Shown: positions 9,383 through 18,584, numbered from the stretch's first letter. The stretch: 64,000 nucleotides of DNA from Lachnospiraceae bacterium (GCA_030524635.1 JAUNGG010000001.1:113734-177733); one strand, 5' to 3'. Notes: generated from the sequence alone by a model not told the origin. Numbers and translations: made by a program.

Positions 9383-10288
9383 TTATCGCCGTTTCCAGTA
9401 TTCCCGGCACAGCTCCAGAAAGGTTTTTTCAGCGGTGCTCAGATACGCATGCTTTCGGCAGCACATGGTCACCTCCCAGTGGGGGTGCTGTTTCAGCCGG
9501 AAAAAGACAGCCTGCTCATTGGGAACAGCGAAAATGGCGGGAAGAAGAGCGCAGCCGACTCCAGCGCACACCATCCGGTATTTGCTTACATTGCTTTTGG
9601 TGGAGAACAGGACGTTTGGCTGGAAGCCGGCATCCTCAAACAGCTCCTTTACCAGCTGATACATGGTGGAGGTCTGGGAGATCAGGATAAAAGGATCCTG
9701 AGAAAAGGATTCCAGGGAAATATCGGGGGCCTCCTCCGGCTTTTGGGCGCCTTGTCCTGCCAGAGGATGGGATGCCGGTACAGCCAGAAGAATTTCTTCC
9801 TCCATCATGTGATAGTAGGTATTGTCATCCTTCTGCGATTCAGTCAGAGTGATCAGTCCCAGATCGATCTGTCCCTTTGTGATCAGCTTCTGCATGGTTC
9901 GCACATTGCATTCCACCGGTTCCAGGATCACATCAGGAAAAGTCTGATGAAACTGGGGGTAAATGGCAGTGAACATGTTGACCCCTCGCTCCGGGATCAG
10001 GCCGATGGTGATCTGGCGGCGGACCTGGTCTGCCATGTCGTGAATTTTGCTGTAAGCGTCCTTTTTGATATTTAAGATATTCTTTGCTGCCTGTAGATAA
10101 ACCTCCCCGGCTGGTGTAGGCTGCCAGTTGGAACGGTTTCGGATAAAAAGGGGTGTTCCCAGCTCCTGTTCCAGCTTCTGAAGCTGCTGGTTTAAGGCAG
10201 ACTGGGTGATGAAAAGCTTTTCAGCAGCCTTAGTAATGCTCTTTTCTTCTTCAATCATAATGATATTTTCCATTTGACGCAGGTCCAT
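9383..10288 (-). CDS. LysR-family transcriptional regulator
   Basis: The 301-residue protein starts with a winged helix-turn-helix (about 1-60: MDLRQMENIIMIEEEKSITKAAEKL, FITQSALNQQLQKLE). The periplasmic-binding-like effector domain (about 90-295) follows, with TIGLIPERG and HPLAGQG. It is divergent from the three-gene FAD oxidoreductase operon at 10565, the usual arrangement when a LysR protein controls its neighbour, probably in response to a metabolite of that pathway. The inverted repeats at 10391-10433 lie between them. The effector is unknown. Confidence 0.92.
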   Translation of the reverse strand: MDLRQMENIIMIEEEKSITKAAEKLFITQSALNQQLQKLEQELGTPLFIRNRSNWQPTPAGEVYLQAAKNILNIKKDAYSKIHDMADQVRRQITIGLIPERGVNMFTAIYPQFHQTFPDVILEPVECNVRTMQKLITKGQIDLGLITLTESQKDDNTYYHMMEEEILLAVPASHPLAGQGAQKPEEAPDISLESFSQDPFILISQTSTMYQLVKELFEDAGFQPNVLFSTKSNVSKYRMVCAGVGCALLPAIFAVPNEQAVFFRLKQHPHWEVTMCCRKHAYLSTAEKTFLELCREYWKRR

Positions 10289-10390
10289 AAGAAGCTTCCA
10301 ATTCCTTTCTCATCGTTTTCTGCAGCTGCGCGGCAGAAGGCATTTTCATGGATTTTTGCCGGTTGCTGTGAACGTATGTGAACAGTAATA

Positions 10391-10433
10391 TGTTAGAAAA
10401 ACTAACAGATAAGTTAAATGAATAAATTTGACT
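10391..10433. promoter_or_regulatory. Candidate LysR operators
   Basis: A perfect inverted repeat TGTTAG-N5-CTAACA (10391-10407), which contains a T-N11-A core, is followed by AGTTAAAT-N6-ATTTGACT (10412-10433, one mismatch). The second repeat overlaps the -35 element of the oxidoreductase promoter, which suits activation by the divergent LysR protein. Confidence 0.4.
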
Positions 10434-10456
10434 AATGTTTGATTCCTTTATACAAT
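10428..10456 (+). promoter_or_regulatory. Promoter of the FAD oxidoreductase operon
   Basis: TTGACT (10428-10433) is 17 bases from TACAAT (10451-10456). The leader to ATG 10565 is about 100 bases, and I see no terminator or riboswitch in it. Confidence 0.55.
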
Positions 10457-10564
10457 AAAAACAGGAAAAAAACAAGCAGAGGTTTCAAATTGGTTTTGCG
10501 TATCTTTATGAGAGCAAAAACGAAAGAAGGGACGGCTGCAGCCAAGTGAGGAAGGGATAGAACT

Positions 10565-12052
10565 ATGAAATCGTATGAGGTGATCGTGATCGGAGCAGGT
10601 GTGGTTGGCTCAGCGGTGGCCAGGGAGCTGTCGCGGTATCAGTTAAGAACCTGTGTCCTGGAAAAGGAGCTGGATGTGGCATGTGGAAACAGCAGCCGGA
10701 ATACCGGCATGCTTCATGCCGGCTTTACTTATAAGCCAGGTTCCCTGAAGGCGGAGTGCGCTGTGGAGGGAAACCAGGAATTTGACCAGGTGGCCCGTGA
10801 GCTGGGAGTGCCCTTTAAGCGGACTGGAAAACTGGTGGTGGGCTTTACCGACCATGACCGGGAGAATATCCTGAAATATAAGGCCATTGGGGAGAAGAAC
10901 GGCGTGAAGGGAATGCGGATGATCGACAAGGAGGAGATCAGCCGGATCGATCCCAATGCAGGAGGCGAGTTTGCCATGTTCGTGCCCTCCTCCGGCATTC
11001 TGGATCCCATGCAGTACACCATTGCTCTGGCGGAAAATGCCTGTCAGAACGGAGTGGAATTCCAGTTTGGCCAAAGAGTAGTGAACATCAGCCGGGCTGA
11101 TCAGGCTGGTCAGGTACGCTATCTGGTGGAAACGGAAACCGATACCTTTGAGACAAAATGGGTGATCAACTGCGCCGGCATGTACGCTTCGGAGATCTCG
11201 GAAATGCTGGGATATCCCAATTATCCAACGAAAGGCTTCAAGGGCGAATATTACGTGCTGGACAAAAAGGCAGGGGCATTCCTTTCCATTCCGGTCTATC
11301 CGGCGCCCAATGACAAGGGAGGCTTTTCCACTCACGCCACACCAACCATAGACGGAAATGTACTGGTGGGACCGGACTCTTACCTGACAGAGGGCAGAGA
11401 GGATTATGTGGTAACCAAGGAGCATATGGATGGCCTGTTTGCGGATGGGCAGAAGATGTTTAAGCAGATGCAGCGGGAATATTTTATCCGCAACTTTGCC
11501 GGGATCCGGTGGAAACGGTATGACCCGGAGACAGGCAGCATCCTGGATTTCAAACTGGAATCCGATGACGCTCATCCTAATACGGTCAATCTGGTGGGGA
11601 TCGAATCCCCCGGTGTGACCTGCGCCCTTCCGCTGGCACGCCGTGCGGTGGCAAGGCTGGTGGAGAAGGAGCAGCCCGAGGAAAATCCATCCTTCGACCC
11701 GGTAAGGCCGGTGAAAAAGCGGTTTCATGAGATGAGCCATGAGGAGCAGGCACAGGCGGTTGCCAGGGATCCGCTGTACGGCGAGATTGTCTGCCGGTGC
11801 GAGACGGTGACCCGGGCAGAGATTCTGGAAGCGATTCACAATCCATTAGGGGTCCATACGGTGACCGGTATTAAAAACCGGACCAGAGCTACCATGGGGC
11901 GGTGCCAGGGCGGCTACTGCGAAACCAGGATTACGGAGATGATCGAGGAGGAACTGGGACTGAAGCCGGAGCAGGTACGGTTTGGCAGGAAGGATTCCTA
12001 TCTGTTTACCGGCCGGGTACGGGAAGTGCAGGAAGAAACGAAAGGAAACTAA
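10565..12052 (+). CDS. GlpA-like FAD-dependent oxidoreductase with C-terminal [2Fe-2S]-binding (BFD-like) domain
   Basis: The 495-residue protein has an N-terminal FAD-binding motif (VIVIGAGVVGSAVAREL), a DAO-type substrate domain to about residue 370, and a C-terminal domain with four cysteines (CRCETVT near 406 and CQGGYC near 446) like the BFD-type domain of anaerobic glycerol-3-phosphate dehydrogenase GlpA. It would oxidise a hydroxy acid or glycerol 3-phosphate and pass electrons to its partner encoded next. No glycerol kinase or facilitator gene is nearby, so L-2-hydroxyacids are alternative substrates. The start has GAGGAAGGGATAG ahead. It is first of three genes. Confidence 0.88.
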   Translation: MKSYEVIVIGAGVVGSAVARELSRYQLRTCVLEKELDVACGNSSRNTGMLHAGFTYKPGSLKAECAVEGNQEFDQVARELGVPFKRTGKLVVGFTDHDRENILKYKAIGEKNGVKGMRMIDKEEISRIDPNAGGEFAMFVPSSGILDPMQYTIALAENACQNGVEFQFGQRVVNISRADQAGQVRYLVETETDTFETKWVINCAGMYASEISEMLGYPNYPTKGFKGEYYVLDKKAGAFLSIPVYPAPNDKGGFSTHATPTIDGNVLVGPDSYLTEGREDYVVTKEHMDGLFADGQKMFKQMQREYFIRNFAGIRWKRYDPETGSILDFKLESDDAHPNTVNLVGIESPGVTCALPLARRAVARLVEKEQPEENPSFDPVRPVKKRFHEMSHEEQAQAVARDPLYGEIVCRCETVTRAEILEAIHNPLGVHTVTGIKNRTRATMGRCQGGYCETRITEMIEEELGLKPEQVRFGRKDSYLFTGRVREVQEETKGN

Positions 12053-12130
12053 GCCTTCATGCGCCGGCAGGCAGGCGTACCACCGCAAATGAAAGCTTTG
12101 GCGGGCGCATTTGGCATCCCTGAATTTATG

Positions 12131-12147
12131 CCGCCTATTCGGCGGCG
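12131..12147 (+). other. Intercistronic hairpin
   Basis: GCCGCC-TATTC-GGCGGC forms a compact hairpin in the 129-base gap between the two oxidoreductase genes. It lacks a T-run, so it may protect or tune the downstream message. Confidence 0.4.
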
Positions 12148-12181
12148 AGACTTTCATAGTAAGCAGGAAAGGAATGGAAAT

Positions 12182-13420
12182 ATGAAGCAGGTAGATGTAG
12201 TGATCATCGGAGGCGGTCCTGCCGGACTGGCAGCCGCGATCCAGCTTTATCAGAAAGGCGTAACCAATATCTTGATCCTGGAGCGGGAGAAAAAGCTGGG
12301 AGGTATTTTAAGGCAGTGTATCCATGATGGCTTTGGGCTGACCCGGTTCGGGGAGACCTTAAGCGGGCCGGAGTATGCTTCCCGGTTCGTCCGCCAGGTG
12401 GAGGAACTGAAAATCCCATATCTGACGGATACCACCGTTCTGGAGCTGACCAGGGAGCGGATAGTGTACGCCTCCTCAGCAGTTCACGGGTTTCTTAAGA
12501 TCCAGGCGAAGGCAGTGATCCTGGCTATGGGCTGCCGGGAGCGGACCAGAGGAGCCATCAGCATTCCGGGAACCCGTCCGTCCGGCGTCTATACGGCTGG
12601 CGTGGCGCAGGCCTATATCAATTTAAAGAATAAGATGGTGGGCAAAGAGGTTATTATCCTGGGCTCTGGTGATATCGGCATGATCATGGCCAGAAGGATG
12701 ACCCTGGAGGGAGCCCACGTTCAGGGTGTATTTGAGATCCAGCCTTATCCAAGCGGCCTTCCCAGAAATATTGAGCAGTGCCTCCATGATTATCAGATTC
12801 CCCTGTACTTAAGCCATTCCGTAACGGATATCAAGGGAACAGACCGGCTGGAAAGCGTAGTTATCTCCCAGGTCGATGAGCATTTAAATCCTATCCCGGG
12901 GACAGAGAAGGAGTATCCGTGTGATACCCTGATCCTTTCTGTAGGCCTGATCCCGGAGAATGAGCTGACCTGGATGGCAGGAGCCAGGGAGGACCAGGGA
13001 ACCAAGGGCGCAGCTGTGGATGAATTTTATCAGACTACAGTTCCTGGTATCTTTGCTGCCGGAAATGTGCTCCATGTCCATGACCTGGTTGATTTCGTTT
13101 CGCTTGAGGCAGAACGATTGGCGGACGGAGCAGCCCGATTTGTACAGGAGGGGGCCCTTCCCAGCAGTGCACGGAAGGTGCAGGGCGATGGAATGGTAGG
13201 GCAGCTGGTTCCGGCCAGATTCAGCGGTCAGGAGGATGTGACCATATCCTTCCGTGTCAGAAGGCCGGTGAAAAACTGTACCATTATGATCTGCCAGGGA
13301 GAGAAAACGGTGAAGCAGGTGAAGAAGGCAAAGGCGCTTCCAGCTGAGATGATTCAGATCCCGCTTCGGGCAGAGGATTTAAAACAGGAAGGAGATCTGG
13401 AGGTGAAAGTAGTATGGTAA
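12182..13420 (+). CDS. FAD/NAD(P)-dependent oxidoreductase, partner of the GlpA-like protein
   Basis: The 412-residue flavoprotein has an N-terminal FAD motif (VVIIGGGPAGLAAAIQL), a second Rossmann motif for NAD(P) near residue 158 (VIILGSGDIGMIMARRM) and a typical FAD-closing segment (GIFAAGNVLHVHD). It lacks a redox-active CxxC, so it is not a thioredoxin-reductase type enzyme. In Clostridia this gene sits between a GlpA-like protein and a DUF1667 protein; the three presumably form one electron-transferring complex. Start ATG 12182 was preferred to 12059 because the FAD motif follows immediately and AGGAAAGGA precedes it. Confidence 0.88.
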   Translation: MKQVDVVIIGGGPAGLAAAIQLYQKGVTNILILEREKKLGGILRQCIHDGFGLTRFGETLSGPEYASRFVRQVEELKIPYLTDTTVLELTRERIVYASSAVHGFLKIQAKAVILAMGCRERTRGAISIPGTRPSGVYTAGVAQAYINLKNKMVGKEVIILGSGDIGMIMARRMTLEGAHVQGVFEIQPYPSGLPRNIEQCLHDYQIPLYLSHSVTDIKGTDRLESVVISQVDEHLNPIPGTEKEYPCDTLILSVGLIPENELTWMAGAREDQGTKGAAVDEFYQTTVPGIFAAGNVLHVHDLVDFVSLEAERLADGAARFVQEGALPSSARKVQGDGMVGQLVPARFSGQEDVTISFRVRRPVKNCTIMICQGEKTVKQVKKAKALPAEMIQIPLRAEDLKQEGDLEVKVVW

Positions 13421-13806
13421 GAGAATTTACCTGCATTATGTGCCCGCAGGGGTGTGAGATCAGGGTGGAGCTGGCAGAAGATCAGGGAAAAAATGGGGAA
13501 ATTCTGCGGATTTCCGGAAATAAGTGTCCGAAGGGAAAGGAATATGTGACCCAGGAGATCATCAATCCCATGCGGAATATTGCCACCTCCATTCTGGTAG
13601 AGGGCGGCGAGCTGCCTCTGGCCAGCGTCCGTCTGACGAAACCCATTCCGAAAGCCAGGATTTTTGATGTGATGGCAGAGATCCGCAGGGTTCATGTGCC
13701 TGCGCCGGTGATGGAAGGCGACATCGTGATCCACGATTGTCTGGGATTGGGCAGCGATGTGATGGTGACGAAAACGGTGGAGAAGCGCGAACCGCACAGC
13801 TTATGA
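13414..13806 (+). CDS. DUF1667 protein, small Cys-containing subunit of the GlpA-like complex
   Basis: The 130-residue protein has four N-terminal cysteines (CIMCPQGC and later GNKCPKG) that probably hold zinc or an iron-sulfur cluster. The conserved INPMRNIATSI and IPKARIFDVM blocks of DUF1667 follow. The start overlaps the previous gene by seven bases, which indicates translational coupling. It probably serves as the third subunit of the oxidoreductase encoded upstream. Exact function is not known. Confidence 0.88.
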   Translation: MVREFTCIMCPQGCEIRVELAEDQGKNGEILRISGNKCPKGKEYVTQEIINPMRNIATSILVEGGELPLASVRLTKPIPKARIFDVMAEIRRVHVPAPVMEGDIVIHDCLGLGSDVMVTKTVEKREPHSL

Positions 13807-13814
13807 GAACAAAA

Positions 13815-13989
13815 CAAAAGAAACCGCTGGCTGGCACCAGCGGTTCTTTTTTTAGGAATGGTAGGTATAAATAAGAAAATGTTAAAGGGGGGCCGGACGG
13901 CTTCGACACCGTCCGGTATGAGTATGAAAAAGCTTTGTGATTTCAAGTGTGTACTTGAAACAAAGGCCCGTTGCCCTTTCGAGCAACTG
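13815..13989 (-). ncRNA. Putative structured small RNA, copy 2 (about 175 nt)
   Basis: This is the minus-strand counterpart of the element at 9110-9251. It opens with the GAAA-capped stem (13968-13989), here with TTGC/GCAA in place of TTAC/GTAA. It then has an extra hairpin not found in copy 1 (TTTCAAGT and ACTTGAAA on the plus strand, 13941-13960), followed by the shared AAAGCTTTTTCATACTCATA, CCGGACGG/CCGTCCGG, CCCCCC and terminator parts. A conserved core with an optional stem is the usual behaviour of structured RNA families. Flanking genes differ between the copies, so it is probably trans-acting or mobile. Confidence 0.6.
13816..13853. terminator. Bidirectional terminator after the oxidoreductase operon
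   Basis: AACCGCTGG and CCAGCGGTT flank a short loop, with A-rich sequence on the left and a seven-T run on the right. The plus-strand run ends the oxidoreductase operon; the minus-strand reading (TTTCTTTTGTTTTG) would end structured RNA copy 2. Confidence 0.8.
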
Positions 13990-13994
13990 ACTAC

Positions 13995-14023
13995 AGTATA
14001 CAAGGTAATTGTGACAAAAGTAT
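13995..14023 (-). promoter_or_regulatory. Promoter of structured RNA copy 2
   Basis: ATACTT (14023-14018) and TATACT (14000-13995) on the minus strand are separated by 17 bases, identical to copy 1. A shared A/T-rich upstream block (about 14040-14065) resembles an UP element. Confidence 0.6.
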
Positions 14024-14136
14024 GGACATACCCTGTAAAAATTATAAAATTTCTAAAGAAAATCTTACTGCTTTCTTGTGATTGCACAGTGGCCTGGAGA
14101 TAAAAGGAAAAAGAAAATAAAAATGTAAAAAAACAT

Positions 14137-14164
14137 TTGAAAACTGAGGAAGTTCGTATATAAT
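14137..14164 (+). promoter_or_regulatory. Promoter upstream of mbl
   Basis: TTGAAA (14137-14142) is 16 bases from a perfect TATAAT (14159-14164). It would give a leader of about 160 bases before the mbl start. Confidence 0.65.
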
Positions 14165-14330
14165 AGAATAGATATAGTAGGGGGTTGTGCACCCTGCTGA
14201 CATGCGAAGGATAGAAGAGCGATATAATACATGTATTTGATTTGTTATAGAAGCCAAAAGTGGTCTGCTGATTTTGCCGGGATGGGGAAGGAGGCGGACA
14301 AGGAGAGCCAGACAGGAGGAAGAAGAGATT

Positions 14331-15338
14331 ATGTTTTCAATGATGTCGAATGACATTGGAATCGATTTAGGTACCGCCAGCATCTTAGTGTATATTAAGG
14401 GAAAGGGCGTTGTGCTAAAGGAGCCGTCCGTAGTTGCCATCGACCGGGACACCAATAAGATCATGGCCATCGGAGAGGCTGCCCGGCTGATGATCGGCCG
14501 TACACCTGGAAATATCGTAGCCGTGCGTCCGCTGCGTCAGGGCGTGATCTCCGATTACACGGTGACGGAGAAGATGATGAAGTATTTCATCGACAAGGCT
14601 GTGGGCAAGAAGACCTTGAGAAAGCCGCGTATCAGTGTCTGCATTCCAAGCGGCGCTACTGAGGTGGAGAAGAAGGCAGTTGAGGATGCTACCTATCAGG
14701 CAGGAGCCAGAGAGGTGACGATTATTGAAGAGCCGGTTGCGGCTGCTATCGGAGCCGGTATCGACATCTCCAAGGCATGCGGCAATATGATTGTAGATAT
14801 TGGAGGCGGTACCGCAGATATTGCGGTGATCTCCTTAGGAGGTACCGTAGTAAGCACCTCCATCAAGACAGCCGGCGATGACTTTGACGAAGCACTGGTG
14901 CGCTATATGAGAAAGAAGCACAATCTTCTGATCGGTGAGAGAACAGCAGAGGAGATCAAGATCAATATCGGTGCGGCATCCCGCAGACCGGAGGTGCTGA
15001 CCATGGAGGTGCGGGGCCGAAATCTGGTGACCGGACTTCCAAAGACGATCGTAGTGACCTCGGATGAAACGCTGGATGCGTTGCGGGAGCCAGCTATGCA
15101 GATCGTGGACGCAGTTCACAACGTGCTGGAGCGGACTCCACCGGAGCTGGCAGCTGATATTTTCGACCGGGGCATTGTGCTCACCGGAGGCGGTTCTCTG
15201 CTCAGCGGTTTGGATGTTCTGATCGAGGAGAAGACGGGAATCACCACCATGATCGCAGAGGATCCGCTGACGGCTGTGGCGATTGGAACCGGTAAATTTA
15301 TTGAATTTACCCACGGTGATGGGAAAGAGTATAACTAA
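14331..15338 (+). CDS. mbl: MreB/Mbl-type rod-shape-determining actin homologue
   Basis: The 335-residue protein forms membrane-associated filaments that guide cell-wall elongation. Actin-fold motifs are in order: phosphate 1 (DIGIDLGTASILVYI), connecting segment (EEPVAAAIGAGID), phosphate 2 (MIVDIGGGTADIAVISLGG) and the adenosine motif (GIVLTGGGSLL). Length fits MreB or Mbl (about 330-345). I chose ATG 14331 because AGGAGGA lies ten bases ahead; the longer frame from 14274 adds only a basic stretch with no family similarity. No mreC/mreD follow, which favours an Mbl- or MreBH-like paralogue over the canonical mreB. Confidence 0.93.
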   Translation: MFSMMSNDIGIDLGTASILVYIKGKGVVLKEPSVVAIDRDTNKIMAIGEAARLMIGRTPGNIVAVRPLRQGVISDYTVTEKMMKYFIDKAVGKKTLRKPRISVCIPSGATEVEKKAVEDATYQAGAREVTIIEEPVAAAIGAGIDISKACGNMIVDIGGGTADIAVISLGGTVVSTSIKTAGDDFDEALVRYMRKKHNLLIGERTAEEIKINIGAASRRPEVLTMEVRGRNLVTGLPKTIVVTSDETLDALREPAMQIVDAVHNVLERTPPELAADIFDRGIVLTGGGSLLSGLDVLIEEKTGITTMIAEDPLTAVAIGTGKFIEFTHGDGKEYN

Positions 15339-15346
15339 GAGCGAAT

Positions 15347-17692
15347 ATGGCAACAGTTACAGGATTTGTGGAACGAATTAAATATCGGAATGAGGACAAC
15401 GGCTATACCGTGCTCAGCCTGAATGTAGATGGGGATGAGACCATACTGGTGGGAACCTTCCATTACATCAATGAAGGCGAGATGGTGGAAGCCACCGGCA
15501 CCATGACGGAGCACCCGGTCTACGGGGAACAGCTTCAGGTGGAAAGCTATGAGATCAAGACGCCGGAGGATACTCTTTCCATGGAACGTTATTTAGGCTC
15601 CGGTGCCATCAAAGGCATCGGGGCTGCTTTAGCCTCTAGGATCGTTCGCCATTTTAAGGCGGATACCTTTCGGATCATGGAGGAGGAGCCGGAGCGGCTG
15701 TCGGAGGTAAAGGGAATTAGCGAAAAGATGGCCATGGCCATTGCAGAGCAGGTGGAAGAAAAGAAGGAGATGCGTCAGGCCATGATGTTTCTCCAGGAGT
15801 ACGGCATTTCCATGAATCTGGCGGTAAAGATTTACCAGGAGTATGGCCCCAGGCTGTATTCGGTGATGAAGGAAAATCCTTACCAGCTTGCGGATGATAT
15901 TCCAGGAGTCGGTTTTAAGATGGCGGATGAGATCGCCAGGAGAGTTGGAATCTTTACCGATTCCGATTTCAGGATCAAGTGCGGGCTTCTCTACACACTG
16001 CTCCAGGCGGTTGGCAACGGCCATACCTACCTGCCTCAGGAGGAGCTGCTGGCCCAGGCTTCCGAGCTGTTAAAGGTGGACAGCTCCGCAATGGAAAAGC
16101 ATCTGATGGATATGCAGATGGATAAGCGGATCGTGGTGAAGGAGATCCGGGAGCGTTTGTCCCAGGAGGCCGGCGTGTGGGAGCCGCTGACTGCCGAGGA
16201 GGAACAGCAGCTTCGGATGAATCAGATGGCATCTGGTCCTGTGACCGTGGTGCAGAATCTGCGGATCCGGCGGGTAGTCTATGCAGCCCAATACTATTAT
16301 CTGGAATTAAACACGGCAAAGATGCTTCACGACTTAAATATCCGGGGCGAGATCTCCGATACCCAGATTGACGGAAAGCTTCTGGAGATCCAGCAGGAGG
16401 AGGAGATCCAGCTGGATGAGATGCAGGCAGAGGCAGTGCGACAGGCAGTCAACTGCGGACTTTTAATCATCACCGGAGGACCTGGTACCGGAAAGACCAC
16501 CACCATTAATACTATTATCCGATTCTTCGAGCGGGAGGGGCTGACGATTCAGCTGGCAGCACCTACCGGAAGAGCGGCGAAGCGGATGACGGAAGCTACC
16601 GGCTACGAGGCGAGGACGATTCATCGTTTGCTGGAGCTGAGCGGCGGCATGATGGACGAGAAGGGAGGCTCCTCAGGAGGCATGCGCTTTGAGCGAAACG
16701 AGGAGAATCCCCTGGAAGGGGACGTGATCATTATTGATGAGATGTCCATGGTGGATATTCATCTGATCCATTCCCTGCTCCGGGCAGTGCCGGTGGGAGC
16801 CCGGCTGATTTTGGTAGGGGATGTAAACCAGCTTCCCAGCGTAGGACCAGGCAATGTGCTGCGTGATATCATTGCAAGCCGGGCATTTCCGGTGGTGAGA
16901 CTGACAAAGATCTTCCGCCAGGCAGCGGAGAGCGATATCGTTATGAATGCACACCGGATCCACGATGGGGAGCGGATTGATCTGGGGAAGCGGAGCCGGG
17001 ATTTCCTGTTTATCCGGCGGGAGAACCCGGATGCAATCATCAGCGCCATGCTGACCCTGGTGCAGAAGAAGCTTCCGGACTATGTCCATGCAGAGCCCTA
17101 TGATATTCAGATCATGACGCCCATGCGGAAGGGGGCTCTGGGAGTGGACCGGCTGAACGGGATCCTCCAAAGCTTCTTAAATCCTGCCTCACCGGATAAA
17201 AAGGAACGGGCCGTGGGCCAGACCATCTACCGGGTGGGGGATAAGGTGATGCAGATCAAAAACAACTATCAGATCGAGTGGGAGATCCGCAACCGGTATG
17301 ACATCCCGGTGGACAAGGGGATGGGCGTATTTAACGGTGATATCGGTATTATCCGGGAGATCAATGATTTCGCGGAACTGGTGACGGTGGAATTTGATGA
17401 AAGAAAGCTGGTGGAGTACAGCTTTAAGCAGCTGGAGGAGCTGGAGCTGGCCTATGCCATTACCATCCATAAATCCCAGGGAAGTGAGTATCCGGCTGTG
17501 GTGATCCCCATCCATACCGGCCCCAGGATGCTGATGACCAGAAATCTGATTTATACTGCCGTGACCAGAGCCAGACAGTGTGTGTGTCTGGTTGGAATCC
17601 CGGAAACGTTCCAGGGAATGGTAAATAACTGCCTGGAGCAGAGGCGGTATTCCGGTTTGAAAGCGCGGATTGAGGAGCTGCAGGAAATGTAG
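15347..17692 (+). CDS. recD2: RecD2-family ATP-dependent DNA helicase
   Basis: The 781-residue SF1B helicase has an N-terminal OB-like domain (about 1-80), tandem helix-hairpin-helix motifs (LSEVKGISEKM near 120 and IPGVGFKMADEIARR near 190) and Walker A GGPGTGKTTT (near 380). Walker B VIIIDEMSMVD and the C-terminal UvrD-like motif AITIHKSQGSEYP follow. It unwinds DNA 5' to 3' and is linked to repair and replication-fork restart rather than to RecBCD. Length is typical (about 740-820). It starts eight bases after mbl and overlaps or abuts comF. Confidence 0.96.
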   Translation: MATVTGFVERIKYRNEDNGYTVLSLNVDGDETILVGTFHYINEGEMVEATGTMTEHPVYGEQLQVESYEIKTPEDTLSMERYLGSGAIKGIGAALASRIVRHFKADTFRIMEEEPERLSEVKGISEKMAMAIAEQVEEKKEMRQAMMFLQEYGISMNLAVKIYQEYGPRLYSVMKENPYQLADDIPGVGFKMADEIARRVGIFTDSDFRIKCGLLYTLLQAVGNGHTYLPQEELLAQASELLKVDSSAMEKHLMDMQMDKRIVVKEIRERLSQEAGVWEPLTAEEEQQLRMNQMASGPVTVVQNLRIRRVVYAAQYYYLELNTAKMLHDLNIRGEISDTQIDGKLLEIQQEEEIQLDEMQAEAVRQAVNCGLLIITGGPGTGKTTTINTIIRFFEREGLTIQLAAPTGRAAKRMTEATGYEARTIHRLLELSGGMMDEKGGSSGGMRFERNEENPLEGDVIIIDEMSMVDIHLIHSLLRAVPVGARLILVGDVNQLPSVGPGNVLRDIIASRAFPVVRLTKIFRQAAESDIVMNAHRIHDGERIDLGKRSRDFLFIRRENPDAIISAMLTLVQKKLPDYVHAEPYDIQIMTPMRKGALGVDRLNGILQSFLNPASPDKKERAVGQTIYRVGDKVMQIKNNYQIEWEIRNRYDIPVDKGMGVFNGDIGIIREINDFAELVTVEFDERKLVEYSFKQLEELELAYAITIHKSQGSEYPAVVIPIHTGPRMLMTRNLIYTAVTRARQCVCLVGIPETFQGMVNNCLEQRRYSGLKARIEELQEM

Positions 17693-17753
17693 AGAAAGAA
17701 AAGCCTGTAAAATCAATGATTTCGGGCTTGACATGATAGGAAGGGAGTCGAAT

Positions 17754-18503
17754 TTGAGGATTCATTTCGATCAGGAAGCTTGGAAGGAGCAGGCAGTCAG
17801 CCTTCTCTTTCCGCGAAGATGTCCGGTCTGCGGGGAGATTGTGGTTCCCAGAGGGGAATTGATCTGCCCGGACTGCAAGAATGAGCTGAGCTTTGTGTCA
17901 GGCTCTCTTTGCCTGAAGTGCGGAAAGGAGCTGCTGTCTGAGGACGGAGAGTATTGTCAGGACTGTATGCGCCGCCGCAGAACCTTTGACCGGGGAGCGG
18001 CACTGCTGAATTATAATGAGGTGTCGGCCCGCTCCATAGCCCAGATCAAATATAAAAATAAGCGGGAATATCTGGACTTTTACAGCCAGGAAATGGTCAG
18101 GCGGCTGGGAAAAAGGATGTACCGGATGCAGGCGGATGCTCTGATCCCGGTTCCGGTCCATCCGGACAGAAAGCGGACCAGGGGCTACAATCAGGCGGAG
18201 GAGCTGGCCAATCGGATCGGGAAAAGGACCGGAATCCCGGTGTGCTCCCATGTGCTGGTGCGCAGCAAAAAGACGGCGCCCCAGAAGGAGCTGACGCCGG
18301 AGCAGCGGCTTAAGAATCTGGAACAGGCATTTTCGGTGAAGGAAGAAACCTTAAGGGAGTTTTGGCCTAAGCTGGATTCTGTGATCCTGGTGGATGATAT
18401 CTATACCACCGGAAGTACCATAGAGGCTTGTGCCAGAGTGCTGAAGCGGGCTGGTATCAGGAAGGTTTCTTTTATTTCGATCTGTATCGGGGGAGATCGG
18501 TAG
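17754..18503 (+). CDS. comF: ComF family protein (phosphoribosyltransferase fold)
   Basis: The protein has a double zinc-finger-like N-terminus (CPVC, CPDC, CLKC, CQDC within the first 65 residues) and a C-terminal phosphoribosyltransferase motif (VILVDDIYTTGSTI). ComF proteins help DNA uptake and single-strand processing, and the neighbouring recD2 fits a DNA-handling role. I place the start at TTG 17754 (249 residues), seven bases after AGGAAGGGAG. An ATG at 17733 and an ATG at 17670 overlapping recD2 are in frame but have poorer ribosome sites. Confidence 0.9.
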   Translation: MRIHFDQEAWKEQAVSLLFPRRCPVCGEIVVPRGELICPDCKNELSFVSGSLCLKCGKELLSEDGEYCQDCMRRRRTFDRGAALLNYNEVSARSIAQIKYKNKREYLDFYSQEMVRRLGKRMYRMQADALIPVPVHPDRKRTRGYNQAEELANRIGKRTGIPVCSHVLVRSKKTAPQKELTPEQRLKNLEQAFSVKEETLREFWPKLDSVILVDDIYTTGSTIEACARVLKRAGIRKVSFISICIGGDR

Positions 18504-18584
18504 CCTTAAAAAATATGAAAATGTGAGAAAATGTGAAAACATAACAAAACATAAAAACAATAAGAAAACAAAGGAGCAAACAAT

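Noticed and set aside
9449..10075. Plus-strand reading frame within the LysR gene
   Set aside because: It is antisense to clear LysR motifs and has no ribosome site.
10643..11839. Long minus-strand reading frame (398 codons) opposite the GlpA-like gene
   Set aside because: It lies wholly antisense to a well-supported gene and shows no motif or ribosome site; it is a codon-bias shadow.
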